Source of the DNA: Ctenosaura bakeri | Lineage: Eukaryota > Chordata > Lepidosauria > Squamata > Iguanidae | Reading direction: 5' to 3' | Length of the DNA: 64,000 nt | Assembly (NCBI GenBank): GCA_948474755.1 | Contig: CAOLHI010000247.1 | Coordinates: forward strand, 248,001 to 312,000 | Shown: one piece after another, positions 1 through 11,884 of the stretch | Numbering within the stretch: position 1 is the first letter of the stretch | Layout: each line of letters starts with the position of its first letter | The notes under the pieces: model-generated | Told to the model about the DNA's origin: nothing | The model's input: only the letters and a program-made list of their open reading frames with translations | The model's database searches: none | Program-made: the position numbers and the translations under genes

Positions 1-2503
1 GCAGACGAAACATTTGAAGGTACAATCCACATGAAAATACTATGCTGCACCGGATTCTGGCAAAAGATTACCTTCAGCAAGCCTAACCCAATATCTTGGA
101 AAGATTGCAGCAAGACTACCGGTACTTTTTAACCAGAGAAAGCAGCAGAAACAAATGTTCCAGTCTACTGTGAGTTCTGAGAGGCTTGTGTGCCACAAAA
201 ATGAATTGAAATAAATTAGATTTCCCAGATGATAGCCTACTGTTGTCATAATATTTATTATTTTTAACTGTATAGAAAATAATACTGAAGAATCTGCCCA
301 GAGGATGTGTATTTACATTATTTGATGCATTGCTATTTATTAACAGTACAGTTTCTCTCTCCTAACATGATTAAAAAGGTTTTCCATCAAACTCAGAGAA
401 AGCATTGCACTGACTACCGCTTTCTTATAATGAAATCCAAATACTAATTGCTCTTAGGAAAACAAATGCTAGTTGCAAAAGTTAGATATCACTTCTGAGA
501 AACATAACACCAATTCAAAACCATTAAGCTGGCACTGAAGTTTGGCAAAGAAAATTGCTTTGTGAATATCTAACTTTAGAACTTGTTCCAGCAGATTTTG
601 AAAGAAATATTGTCAACCTGAGCCCATTGTGCCATTTCCTCTTCTTATTCCTAGAGAACTTTACAGATGTTTTGATCCAGGGAACACAGTTATACTACAA
701 ATTTCTCACAGGGATGCAAAGGAAGGAGGGGATTCCCTGCAGCTAAGACATTTATTCCTTGGAAGTTACATTTTTCCTGCATTCCAATGGTAATATTGAA
801 CTGCGGGGTGGGGGGAAGCAATCATTTTACCTGTCAAAACAGAACTATTGCCAAGAAACTATTGCAAGGTGTGCTGGATATGTGAAAACTTATTGTCACT
901 CTTTGTCCATGGGTTGAGTGTCCCGTTACTTAGCCCTTTTTATCCCTGGGTTGGTGACAGAATTAATTTGGGCTTAGCTCTGAAGCTGGTTTAATTTTAT
1001 TTGAACTTATATATGTGGAATGTGATAATTTGGGCACTTTGAAAGCTGCTCTGCTTTAGATTGGTAGAGTGTCAGCTAGTAGCAAAATGCACTGTAATAT
1101 AGTTTTGGAAGAACAAGATCTGTATTCTTGCAGTTTAGATTTTCAAGGGAACATTGAACTGAAGACATTTAGATACTTCTAAAAACGCATTTGCTACCAC
1201 AGGAGGTATAATTCTGAAAATATGGATTTATTTGGCCATCATTTTATATTCTAGCTAGGTGCTGATTATCAGCTAGTTTTTGGCAACAGACTTCCTTCCT
1301 TTCTTAGAGGAATCATGTTAATGAATGGGGGGATCTACTTGCTTGAAAGAGAATGAAATCTATTGTTTGTTGGTAGTGGCAGATTTTTGCAATGCTACTA
1401 ATGGTTACAACGCTGCTAATGGTACTGCCATAAAATGGGAATGGGGGTTATGGATATAAGCACCCATCAAATGATGCTTGTGACTACCAACTTTATTACT
1501 TGACAGAACAAATTTCTTCTCACCCTTTCCAACAACTTGCAAAGTTTAAATAGCCCACAATTTTAGTTACAAGTTTTTCTTGTCTGATTCTTTCCTCCTC
1601 TGAAGAGGATATACTTTCACCGCCTAGTACCACAAGCAGAGCACATCCCACTCAGCGTGTGAGAGTGTGTGTTTTAAAGGGTACCCTACTCCATACTCGG
1701 TAGTAATGCTACCCTAACCTTTCTACTACATGAGAGCGAGTATAGCACTACTGCTACTAAGTGGGTGGAGCTATGGTTAAGAATTTTCTACATTATCTTT
1801 GTAAAAATAAGACATAATTTGGGAAGGCACAGACAAAAGAAATGGCTAGAACAAGGGAAACACACTTTGCCTCCCTAATACCGCAAGCTCAAGCTGTCAT
1901 AATGACTTCTCCAGACAGAGGATTGAAGGCAAGAATGTTACCCTGGTTGTGAAACACATACTTCTATTGCACTTCTCATTGCTTCAGTTTGTAATTTAGC
2001 ACTCCTGGCTGAACATTAACGGATACTTCAGAGGCAGTTTTTACTATGCAAACTCCATCCTTATTCAGGAATTTAAAAGGCGGAAGGGCTGTTCAAATGT
2101 CATTGTCCTTCCACTAATAACCCTCTCATATTTTTCCAACACTTCTTCAGTCTCTTATCTTAAAATGAATAATTAGTTGAGGAGAAAAGTACAGAATAGT
2201 TGCACAAATACCTCTTGTTTCGTAGTACCTGGAGCTGCCCTGAAGCACCCTAAAACCTACCTGTAAAGAACCATAATCTGTTGATGACTGCAATCTCTTA
2301 CCCTTTTGAACATCTAATGCTAAAACTAGACAAGCAATTCTCCTTTTTTTAAAAAAAATTAGTTCCTTCAGCCACAATGCACCAACCCTGCTGATTTCAA
2401 GGGAGCATAGATTGGAGCACAGCTCAGCTGGCTGTGAGTTTATGTGATCACTGACAACACTTTGTAATTCCCAGTGAAACTCCTTTATTAGTACTGCCAT
2501 TAG
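1..2503. other. AT-rich non-coding DNA, nothing recognised
   Basis: Only short open frames without coding character on either strand. No tandem repeat and no mobile element that I can name. Confidence 0.6.
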
Positions 2504-2506
2504 TAA

Positions 2507-2679
2507 GGCCGTTTAAGCACTAGCCTGTTATTACTCCACTTTCAACATACTATGGAATCCTGGGGCTTGCAATTTAGGGAGCAGCCTTTGAGGCTGTTCC
2601 CTAAACTGCAAACCTCAGGATTCCACAGGATGTTGAAAGTGGAATAATAGCTCTATAACAGGCTAGTGTGGAAACGGCC
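2507..2679. mobile_element. Palindromic MITE (GGCC-TIR family), TSD TAA
   Basis: A 173-bp foldback element: GGCCGTTT...AAACGGCC ends, arms containing CCACTTTCAACAT and GGAATCCTGGGGCTTGCA paired with their inverse, and direct TAA repeats at 2504-2506 and 2680-2682. It shares the core of copies at 41830, 43937 and 53802. Confidence 0.88.
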
Positions 2680-3289
2680 TAAGACTCTCTATGACTCTCC
2701 AAAGTGGCTCATGAAACCTGTGCTGTGATGAAACCAGATCCTCTTGATTCCCTCCCAGCTTGGTGATTAGCCTGTGGTTGTTAATCAGTCTATCTAGATT
2801 ATTGTTATCAGAGCATTATACAGTAATATTGGGACAATTAATAAAATACAGGCTGCAATCCCATCCTAACTTTCTGGGAGTAAATTCCATTTAACTCAGT
2901 GGGGCTAATTTTTACACAAGACCACTTCATCAGTATACTTCTAGAGAGAAAATACATTTTTTCCAAGAAACAGTGGATTGTAGCTGCACCTAATTATTAA
3001 ACATATATGCCTTATAACATATTTTCCTTATTTCAATAAACGCTGAAAACAAGGCACACATTTTTAAGCTTTTCAACGACCTTTGGGGAACCAAATAACT
3101 ATAATGTCTCTTTGTATACAAAGGCTAAAACAAGCAGAAATGCTTTTTATAACAAAGGTACCATTTCAGAAATAGCACACATGTAACAAGGGGGGGAGTT
3201 ATTAAACATAGAACAGAGAACAATTATTCATTTCTCATTACAGCCCAGAATAAACTGGTACAAAAGAAAACAGATGGAATGTTTTACAG

Positions 3290-3807
3290 TCAACACATTC
3301 GGAAGGTTTATTAGCAGCTCAATGTATGTTTTAATTTCTAGTTACTGAAGCTTGCATGAGAGGTTTTGTAAAGGCAAGAACATCATCCAAACATTTTACC
3401 CCCTCCCCTTCCCCAGTTTGGATCTTGCTCACAATATTGCATTTCATTTTCTCTTAACAACACAAAATACGTTCAGTTCTACATAATGCACTTGTTAGAA
3501 AACAAAAGGCAAGAACTTGTTTTACCATCACAAGTTAAAATACTGAGACACAAGAGGGTAGACCATCCGTCAGTTCAGAGCATGATTAGTTACTTCTTTC
3601 TGATGTCTGTGATGGGTCTTTTTATATGTACTTAAGAAGCTGATGGTATTCTGTTGCACTTATTGAGACATCTTCTGTTATCTGTTGAGCAGAATAAATT
3701 ACAGCATTTATTGTATATTCAAGAATGATGGCTGACATATTTCGAAAGGCAAAATGGAATCCCTCTTGCACAACTATTGTGTTCACAAACATTTGCATCT
3801 TCGTACC
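3290..3807 (-). CDS. Candidate 3'-terminal exon of an unrecognised minus-strand gene
   Basis: After an acceptor-like CTTTTCATTTTAG the minus strand is open for 61 codons (3807-3625), ending EYHQLLKYI and a TAA at 3624-3622. About 310 nt of AT-rich sequence then leads to AATAAA at 3312-3307. Composition of the translation is balanced (VVQEGFHFAFRNMSAIILEY in the middle) and there is no repeat signature. I do not recognise the protein. A 61-codon open frame in AT-rich DNA can occur by chance, so the call rests on frame, acceptor and poly(A) signal together. Confidence 0.35.
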
Positions 3808-4427
3808 CTAAAATGAAAAGTGAAAATTGGAACATCTAAATTCAGTATTCTGCTAGATAATGTTTGTCACTCACATGGCCAAACAGGTTAAAATGTGCAC
3901 CTTTCATTGATATTGCCATGTAGCCAATCAGATCTGGTATGAAATCACAAAGCTAGTTCAGAATAGGGGCACATTGCATTGTCCTGGAAATGAACAGGAA
4001 AAGATATTTTGCTTTATCATCACCCATGTCTGGTGTCAGATATATTGCCTGAATAAATTGTAAAGCCCATGCTTCTAGGGGAAAAGGTATTTGATTTCAT
4101 GCAAAACTTAAACAAAATATTACAGTAGAACAATACATGACAAGCCACACAATGCAGTTATTAGTCACTGATGAAGCAAACTACACCTGCTCTGAGCATA
4201 CCCATACCAAATATCTCAGAGCTGCGAACCCAGGTTGTGGTATTATTTATAACAATACAGGAGACAAGGACTCAAGTATTTAATGATTAGTGAAATTTAT
4301 CTCTCTTTACCCACTGGCATCACTTCAAACTAGTACTCAGATTTCATTTCTAGACCATTTGTTAGTCTACACCTCCCCATTCTAACCTGTCCCCTTGTCC
4401 ACAGAAACCAATGGCATGGATGACTCA

Positions 4428-4841
4428 GGCCCTTTCTGCAATGCACCTTTTCATGGAGCTGGGGTGCGGGGATCACGCGAGCAGCCTCCAGCGAGAGGCT
4501 CTCACGTCCCCGCTGCTTCAGCTCCACACGAGCTGCCTGCTCCCCAGCAGGCAGCACGAGAGCCCTGCCTCTTCCTTCCGCAGTGCAGCCTGGGAGTTTC
4601 CCAGGCTGTGCTGGGGCAAGAAGCGTGACCGCCGCAGCTCTGGAGGCTCCACATGCATGGCAAGTGCGTGCAGGGCTCTGGAGCAATGTGTGCTGAAAGC
4701 CGAAAATAAAAAAGTGCGTGAGCAGCGCCTGCCCTACCCTGGAGCATTGCGCAATTGTGAGTGCGTCATGCAGACCACTCCTCACAATCATGCGACATTC
4801 CAGGCGCCCTTTTGCATGGCAAATGCCATGTGAAAGGGGCC
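4428..4841. mobile_element. MITE (GGCC-TIR family), 414 bp, TSD TCA
   Basis: Ends GGCCCTTTCTGCA and TGTGAAAGGGGCC, flanked by TCA at 4425-4427 and 4842-4844. The interior is GC-rich (short overlapping open frames on both strands, none with coding character) and differs from the palindromic subfamily. No transposase. Confidence 0.82.
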
Positions 4842-5223
4842 TCAGTGATGAAATGAAAGCACTCTGCACATGCTCAGTTTGTAACCATCATCTCTCTCTG
4901 TTCACACATACCATAACTCTCAGGAAGAAATGAAGTTCTTGCTATTGCAATTTTCCTGGTGCGGGAAACAGACTTGTATGAGAAAAAGATCATTTGAAGG
5001 AGGGAATGTGGAGGAAGTTTATGTGGACACAGTTCAAAAGATAAGGTCCTCTGAGAGTGTTCACTCTTGTCTTCAGGCCAGAGAGAAAGAGGATGGTAAC
5101 GAGAAGAAGGTTGCAAGAGAAATTAGCATACGCTATAGGAACCATATGTGATGAAGAGAATAAGATTAAAACAGGGTTCAAACTACAGAATTATAGCATT
5201 ATGATTTCTCCTTAACTGTCTTA

Positions 5224-5393
5224 GGTGCATTCTAAGGAACCCTGTGGCTTATAATTTAGTGAAACACGAGAGCTCTCTGAGTAAAAATTCTAAATGCTTC
5301 TCCCTATAACTACAAATCCCAGAATTCCACAGGATGTTTCCATGGAAGAAAAAGTTTAATCACAGAACTACAACTGTGTAGTGTGAGAGCGCC
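5224..5393. mobile_element. Degenerate MITE related to the palindromic subfamily
   Basis: The segment holds GAGAGCTCTCTG, CCCAGAATTCCACAGGATG and GTGTAGTGTGAGAGCGCC, an older version of the foldback elements at 2507 and 43937. Termini GGTGC/GCGCC are weaker, and the flanks TTA/TCA do not match. Confidence 0.55.
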
Positions 5394-5929
5394 TCAGATC
5401 CCTGCTACCTGAATACTTCAGCGTTCATACTCCGTAAGGGCTGCTAAAGTGTTCATACACACTCACCCCGTCTTATACTGCACTCATGTGTAGTCACTTC
5501 TGTAAAGATTCACCATTGCCAGAATGTTTGAATTGGAAGGGTCGTTACTTCCTGTTCACATGGCATGCATAACTTCTACAGCTGCCACCAACCCTTCACC
5601 ATGGAACACCCTTTGTTAGTGGGAAGAAATAGATGCCCACCAGGAGTCTCCTCTTGTCACTCTTTCCCTTTCCCCTCAGGAAATGGAGTAATGAATAAAA
5701 CTTGTCAATCTGGCATGGTGAAACAGCTAAACATAAGCTTTTTTACTGCCTATACCTATTCAGCTCTTATAAATTACACCAATTTTAGCAGCTTTTCTAG
5801 GTAGAATTGGGATGCAATTCTTCACAAAGTTTCTTCTTGAAGGTAGCAATGAGTACCTTCATTCAGCGGTTTTCTTCCTCCTGTGAGAACGTTTTCAAAA
5901 ATGACAGCTTTCAAGTGCTATTTGCAATT

Positions 5930-7060
5930 TGGGAATTATTCTGTGAAAAAAATCCCATATGGTTGTTTTGTGCAGAAATCAGCAGTTTCTGCACAGAAAA
6001 CAGCCTTTTTGAGTGAAAAACAGTATCTCCATGCAGAAATACTGATTCTTACTCATAAAAAGCTGATTTCTGCACAGAAAAGCTGTAATTCTAGATTTAT
6101 TCTACACTAGTGTATTTACCTGGCATTGCCCAGAATTTTATCTTCTCATAGGTAACACTTGTTAGAAATACTTTAGAAATTACCCTACCTTACCCTTAGG
6201 AATTAAATGCGGTTAAAATACACAGATTTGATATCCTGTGTCTGTAATTCCCCAAAATGCCTTGTCTAGTATCTGTCCCCAATCTGATCTATATTCAGAG
6301 TTGTTAACATACAGAGGTTTGATTTCTGAGGGAATACAGTGTCCTCCTCCTTGCTGCTAGGCCTCATCTCCATAGCAACCAATCTATTCCAGTACCTCTA
6401 ACTTATCCTCATATTCCCCAATCCAATCTGTATTCAGATTTGTTAACATAACAGAGGTTTGGCTTCTGAGGAATGCGCTGCCCTTCTTCTTGCTGCTGGG
6501 CTTCGTCTCCATAGCAACCAGCCTGAGGCCCAAGAGCTCGCCGGCTGAGTATCCTGAAGGCCCCTCTCTGAACTGCCAACCCCAGGATTCCATAGAATCT
6601 TCACAGTCAGCCAATCATATGAGGTCTTCTCCCCTCACTCAGTCAATTGTATGAGGTGTTCGCCTGCCTAACAGACAAACTCACAAACTCACAGGCAAAC
6701 ATTGACTTTTATATAGTAGATAGAATCTGCACATGGTTGATTTGCATAGAAAACACCTTTTTCTGCATAGGAAACAGCATTTTCTGCATAGCAATTAATA
6801 TTTTTGTGTTGAAATATTATTTTCCATGATGCTGTAATTTAATGCTATAATTGAGGGTTTATTCTGCATACAATTCGCGTTTCACTTGTATAGAAAACAG
6901 CATTTTCTGCCAAAAAAAAGCAGCATTTTCTATACAGGAATTAATATTTTTGCATTAAAGTATTATTTTCCATAAAGAAAAGACAGTTTCATATGTAGAA
7001 AATGCTGATTTCTGCATAGAACCACCATGTGCAAATTTTGCACAGAGTAAGTCCCAAACT
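5930..7060. repeat. Degenerate AT-rich repeat of the motif TTTCTGCATAGAAAACAG
   Basis: The words CTGCATAGAAAACAG, CTGCACAGAAAACAGC, TTTCTGCATAG and CAGCATTTTCTGCATAG recur many times at irregular spacing in two blocks (5930-6100 and 6730-7030) around a different tandem duplication. A weaker version is at 16870-17075. It looks like a decayed minisatellite; family unknown. Confidence 0.6.
6276..6530 (+). repeat. Two-copy tandem duplication, period about 139 bp
   Basis: The segments starting TCCCCAATCTGATCT (6276) and TCCCCAATCCAATCT (6415) are direct repeats diverged by roughly 15-20 percent. Each ends in an RFX X-box-like CTCCATAGCAACC. A second small duplication (TATGAGGT...CTC) follows at 6605-6660. 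Confidence 0.8.
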
Positions 7061-7339
7061 GTGAAGATTCTCATCAGTCCAACCGTCTTCTCATCACAGT
7101 TTCTCAACACTCAAAAAACATGCTTTTTTTGGCTTTTTTGGAATATTCTCTTCATCCCTAAGTAGAATTCATAATTTTTACTGTAGATTTTTTCTTTCAG
7201 ATTCTAGTAACATAATGACTCTTAAGATGTCAAAGTTTTGTATTTTAGCTTCTTCTGCTAGGAACCTTCTTTGTAAACACGCTTAGTAATTATATTAGTA
7301 GTAACAGGCTCCACTAGATTCCTTATGCAAGACACTTAC

Positions 7340-7409
7340 ACTTCTGTCATTGTACATGCATATGTTTGAATCTTCCTGGACTTGTAACCCATACCTGTTC
7401 ATTTTGTAC
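7340..7409 (-). CDS. Candidate exon upstream of the 3.8-kb terminal exon
   Basis: A perfect GTAAGT donor (7339-7334) follows AGAAGT. The exon is open for 23 codons (YKMNRYGLQVQEDSNICMYN and three more) after one leading G, and it splices in phase 0 onto the GTKMQMF frame of the 3290-3807 exon. The acceptor GCAG is adequate but its pyrimidine tract is poor. Family unknown; a chance match of frame and donor is possible. Confidence 0.25.
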
Positions 7410-7849
7410 CTGCTTATTTTCTAACTATAAAGGCTGGTTTATGACAGTAATAGTTATAAGTAAAAGTGAAGTGACTTAGCTCAATCCAGAACCCTCCCTT
7501 CCTTCTACTTGAGGAAGCAATGTGTCCCAACAGTTAAGCATGTGTGAGAGTTGATTCAGAAGCTGTAGTAAGGATGCTTTTATTCCAAAGAAAGTTACAT
7601 CACACTAAGAAGGCATAAAGCATCTCTTCTCTAGGTTCTGCTACAAGTTACAAGACATGCAAGAGTATATTTAAAATTGACAACCAGCCATCGAAATGAA
7701 TATAAATATCCCTAATGCTATAGCCTCTACTCACATTAGACTACCTCTTTGATCATAGCTGGGGAATCACTGAAGGAGACAAACTCTACACTGCTGCAGA
7801 GTCTCAGCCATCCCCACAAGCAGAACACCCTTTCACTCTACCCCCATTA

Positions 7850-8041
7850 TAGAACCATAATTCCACCCCATTTGCCACATCTACATCCTATGGTGTCCTG
7901 GGATGTGTAGTTTTGAGAAGCATGGGAGCTCTCTGGTCTAAATGTACCTCTCTGAACTTCAAATCGCAAGATTCCATAGGATGCTGCCATGTCAGTTAAA
8001 GGTGAATCATAGTGCTATAACTGTGTAACGTGACACGACCC
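7850..8041. mobile_element. Degenerate MITE copy, borders approximate
   Basis: Contains CATGGGAGCTCTCTGG, GCAAGATTCCATAGGATG and ATAGTGCTATAACTGTGTAA, the core words of the palindromic MITE subfamily. The ends have decayed and no duplication can be defined. Confidence 0.5.
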
Positions 8042-8310
8042 CAGGTCTCTTTCCAGCTCTCTAGCCCACAGCTTGTATGCTTATTGGGGTCCTGCCCTTT
8101 TAAAATCCTTTGTTTTGCAGATCTTTCCAAATCTTTCTATCCCTATGACACCTCACGGGGCAGGCATCTCTTGGGTGATCTATTTATTGAACCCTGCAAT
8201 ACCCCCACTGGGCAGGCATCTCTTTGGTGACCTACTGAACCATCTGCTAAATCTTTGCCTTGAATCTTTGCTAACATGGCACTGAGCCAAAAACCAGTTT
8301 GTGTAAATCA

Positions 8311-8314
<4 letters not shown>

Positions 8315-8341
<27 letters not shown>
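8315..8341. repeat. (TG)13 microsatellite
   Basis: Thirteen uninterrupted TG units. Confidence 0.98.
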
Positions 8342-9063
8342 TTTACACATTATAAAAACCATAAGATTAAGAATAACGGCAAGGGTGTCATAATCAGAAT
8401 GTGTGGTCAGGCGTACAAGTCAGAAATTGATTTTGCTGAGAGAGGAGCATTAATGCCAATACTGCTCATGTTCTTTCCTTTTGCCTCACTACTCTCTCAG
8501 TAAGACAGGTTTTGCAGACTTCAGAACTACTACAAAACCCTACCAAAGCTATTTACCACAGAAGATGGTGAGGGGAGTACATACCCCACAAGCAGTGATA
8601 CCTTTCAAACTGACCAGTGTAGATGCTACCCAAGATGCTACACAAGTCAATAAACTTTGGAGCTCTAGGAAATTCTCATCCATAACTTACTACGATTTTT
8701 CCCAACCATCTTTCTTCCTCTATCCCCTCCACCATAAAAGCTACCCAAAAAAAAGAAACAGATTTCCAGAATAACACTGTCAAGTCAGGAAGAAAAGAAC
8801 CAGTATAGTCAGCATTTTATTCCCATGGAGCTCAAATCTGCGTGCTTTAATATGATAAGTATGAGTGTCTAAAGCCATGTGCCTAAAGGAACTCAGGAGA
8901 AGTATGATGGAGAAATGATAGATATAGCATCTGTCTAGTAAAAGGCAACAAGCTACCCTCCTTCACTGACCACATTTTAACTGTGTAGATAAATTAGGAG
9001 TCCTGTGCTTTTAACAGGTGTATAGATGAGGAAATTTCAGCCTATTCCATTTTTCCATTCCTG

Positions 9064-9990
9064 GAGTATTTACAGAGCTGGACAGGGCACTGTGGGCTCC
9101 CTAGTCCAACCTGTTGCTCAATTCAGGAAAGTCCATTAACTAAAATATCCATAGCAGGGAGCTGCTCAACTCTTGCTTAAAACCTCTAAAGAGAGAGAGA
9201 GCACATCACATTTCTGGATAACTGGTTTTATTTTCTAAGATCTCTTATCAACAGTTAGTTTTTCCCAATGCTCTGCTCAAATATCCTCCTGTAAATTAAG
9301 TCCAATAGCTTTGTTCCTACCTCAACGGCAGCAGTCTTCGCTCTTTTCTGTGCAACAGCTCTTCACTGTTTACAAACCGTCACCATAAGTCATCTCCTCT
9401 TCTCTTCCCCAGGCTAAAAATAAAGAGTTCCCTCAACCCTTCCTCAAAGGCCTTGTTTTTCACTCCAAACATCTTTGGTTATAAAACTCCCACCATTCAG
9501 CTTCACTAATGAAAATGGGGGGGGGGGTAATCATGAGTGGAGACAAACACCACTAACATATTTTTCCCACACCGTGCATAAATGTGTGCACATATATTAT
9601 GTTCTCACCCCAATATCACTTTTTTCTCCTCAATTAAAAAGCCCCAAATATAGTAGCCTTCTCCAGTGGTAAAACTGATCCAGATCCCTAATAATTTTGA
9701 TTCCCTTTTTCTACATCTTTCTTAATTCTACTTCTTTGGGGGGGGATGCAGCAACCAGAAAACACAGCAAGCGTGCTCACACCATTGATTTGTACAGGTG
9801 TTACAGTAGTGGCATTTAAGGTGTGGTGCCCAGAACAAGACACTGTACTTGTGCTGAGATGTCAGAACAGGATAAAATGGAAGTATTACTTCCACATGAT
9901 TTGGAAGCCACAGGTTAAAATCATAGTACTGGTTTCTGTAGCCACAGCACTTTGCTGCCTCATGTTATGCTTATGATCAACTACAGCCTT
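9064..9990 (-). mobile_element. CR1-type LINE 3' fragment, first part
   Basis: On the minus strand this reads as the 3' coding and untranslated part of a CR1-like LINE: GATCATAAGCATAACATGAG and the downstream conserved words, ending in an untranslated tail. The same words occur in plus orientation at 11888. It is interrupted by the MITE at 9991-10780 and resumes at 10784. Reading frame decayed. Confidence 0.65.
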
Positions 9991-10780
9991 GGCCCTTTTC
10001 GCACGTAGGTCATTAGCGCAATGAGGGAGAGCCCTCGCGCTATTGTAAACTTCGCAAAAAAAGCCCCTTGCACTCCGCACACAGCAGGGCATTTGTGAGA
10101 GAGCACCATTCCCTGCCTGGTGCCTCTTCCGCATGTCGGTGTCATGGGCCACGCCCAGGTACCTCCCTGTCCCCGCCCCACCGGCCCTGATTGGGCGGTG
10201 GGTTTTCTTTTTTTTATTTTTTTCAGCCTATCGTGCTAACGTTAGCACGATAGATCCTGCCAACAGGCCATCGCAGCAGCCCCAAGGGCAGACCAGTAGC
10301 AGAGCTACGGTGCTAATGCGCTAACGTGCTAACGATAGCACCAGTTTTTTTTAAAAAAAATAGTCAGCCAGACCCCAGGGGCTGCTGTCGTCTCAAGTGT
10401 GGCGACGCAACCCCGGGGTGGGCTCTTGCGGCAACATGTCGGGCAGTGTTCCCTGCTACCATGGGGGCAGCGGCGTCCCTGCTGCTGGGCGGGGCTTCCT
10501 CTGGGAGTTGCTGTGTGACGGACAGGCAGCTGGGACTGCCCGCACCCCGCCCACTCCCGGCTCCTTCGCGTAAGAGGGCTCCGCAGGCCCGCGGGTTGCG
10601 CGAGCGATACGTAAAAAGGAGGTCATTTTCGCTTCCAGGCGAAAATGAAAAAACACGACTCCAGCACTACTCATGATCGCGAGAGCCCCGGGTCGGTGGG
10701 AACGTCATGCGGTACGGCGGCTCGTGAAGGGGGGAAGGAGCGTGTTTAATACGCTTTCAAACTGCCATGCGAAAAGGGCC
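9991..10780. mobile_element. MITE (GGCC-TIR family), 790 bp, TSD CTT, nested in a LINE
   Basis: Ends GGCCCTTTTCGCA and TGCGAAAAGGGCC with direct CTT at 9988-9990 and 10781-10783. It splits a CR1-type LINE fragment, which continues on both sides. The interior is GC-rich (CpG-containing), has short open frames without coding character, and contains a perfect 26-bp palindrome at 10228-10253. Confidence 0.85.
10228..10253. repeat. Perfect 26-bp palindrome inside the 790-bp MITE
   Basis: CTATCGTGCTAAC is followed directly by its reverse complement. Part of it (GCTAACG, GATAGCAC) recurs at 10308-10342. It may be a protein-binding or subterminal motif of the element. Confidence 0.9.
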
Positions 10781-10783
10781 CTT

Positions 10784-10850
10784 GAGACCTATTTCACATG
10801 AACTATTGCTGTTCCAGATATTCCACATTCATCCTGTACATGTGATCATA
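10784..10850 (-). mobile_element. CR1-type LINE fragment, continuation after MITE
   Basis: TTGAGACCTATTTCACATG to CCTGTACATGTGATC follows on from the LINE interrupted at 9990, in the same orientation. Confidence 0.5.
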
Positions 10851-10984
10851 AAAAACAAAACAAGTTTGTAAAGCAGAATGCTAACTTTGGTAGTGTGGTA
10901 GTTTCAGCTCCATTTTTATTCTTTCAAGGAAATTTTAAAGTTTTATTCTGTTCTTCATTGGGTAAACATTTGTTTATTAAAGGC

Positions 10985-11174
10985 TTCTGAGAGTAGGATT
11001 CAATTCCTGCTCAGACACTGGATGATCTTGGGCAAGTTACATTCTCTCAGCCTCAGAGGAAGGCAAAGTCAAACTCCCTCTGAACAAATCTTGCCAAAAA
11101 TCCCAAAAACCCAGGGACAAGTTCACCTGAGGGTTGCCATAAGTCTGAAGTGACTTGACAGCACAAAACAACAA
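10985..11174 (+). mobile_element. tRNA-derived SINE, 5'-truncated
   Basis: Body and tail of the common SINE family in this window: GATCTTGGGCAAGTTAC, CTCAGCCTCAGAGGAAGGC, TTGCCATAAGTCTGAAGTGA and an ACAACAA end. The tRNA-like A box is missing. Confidence 0.75.
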
Positions 11175-11227
11175 AGTGCTGCTGACAGAGGGAGATTCTT
11201 TCCAGCCATTATGTCTTTCCTCTTTGA

Positions 11228-11366
11228 AAACTGACTTATGACAACCCTAAGGGGAACCTATCTTGGCAAGATTTGTTACCTTTGCCTTTTTATAAGGCTG
11301 AATGAATGTGACTTGCCTGAGGTTACCCAGTGGTGAGGATTCAAACTCTGGTCTCCAGTCATAATT
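11228..11366 (-). mobile_element. tRNA-derived SINE fragment
   Basis: The inverse of the same SINE body (GACTTATGACAACCCTAAGG to CACTGGGTAACC on the other strand). It faces the plus-strand copy at 10985 tail to tail, 53 bp apart. Confidence 0.65.
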
Positions 11367-11884
11367 TGGATATGTGCACATGACCTGCTGGTGTGTCCTT
11401 TTCATCAGGGATGTAGCAGTGGAGTGTGTGTGCATGCACCAAAACTGCAAACAAGAGTGCAGTTTCTGCACCTGCACCCCACCCCCCGTACTAACACGTC
11501 CCTTTTGCTCCTGCTGTGGTTGGATCTCAGCAGCAGGGCTTCACGGACTCACTGTGAGGACTCCATGGACCCCAGGGGTCCACAGACCCCACATTAAGAA
11601 CCACTGCATGTTTCCTGGCATCAAAGTTACACTGACAGGTATGTGGTTTCCTTGATCTTTTCACAACTTTTGAAGACTGGGACATTTGCTCATCTGAAAC
11701 CCTGGAGCACTTCACATATTCTCCATCATTTTCAAATATGACAGGGACAACGAAGGTTAGCTAGTTTCTTTTGCACTCTAAGACAGAGTTAATAATGTAT
11801 CCACGAAGAAAGGAGCCCATTTGAAGGAGGTAAATATTTCCTGACCAGCTCCTTCACATGTAGCAGTACTACATGTGAAAAGGA

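Noticed and set aside
8693..8741. Possible exon (FMVEGIEEERWLGKIV) with good acceptor and GTAAGT donor
   Set aside because: Phase does not join the 7340-7409 exon. A lone short segment with splice-like ends is expected by chance.
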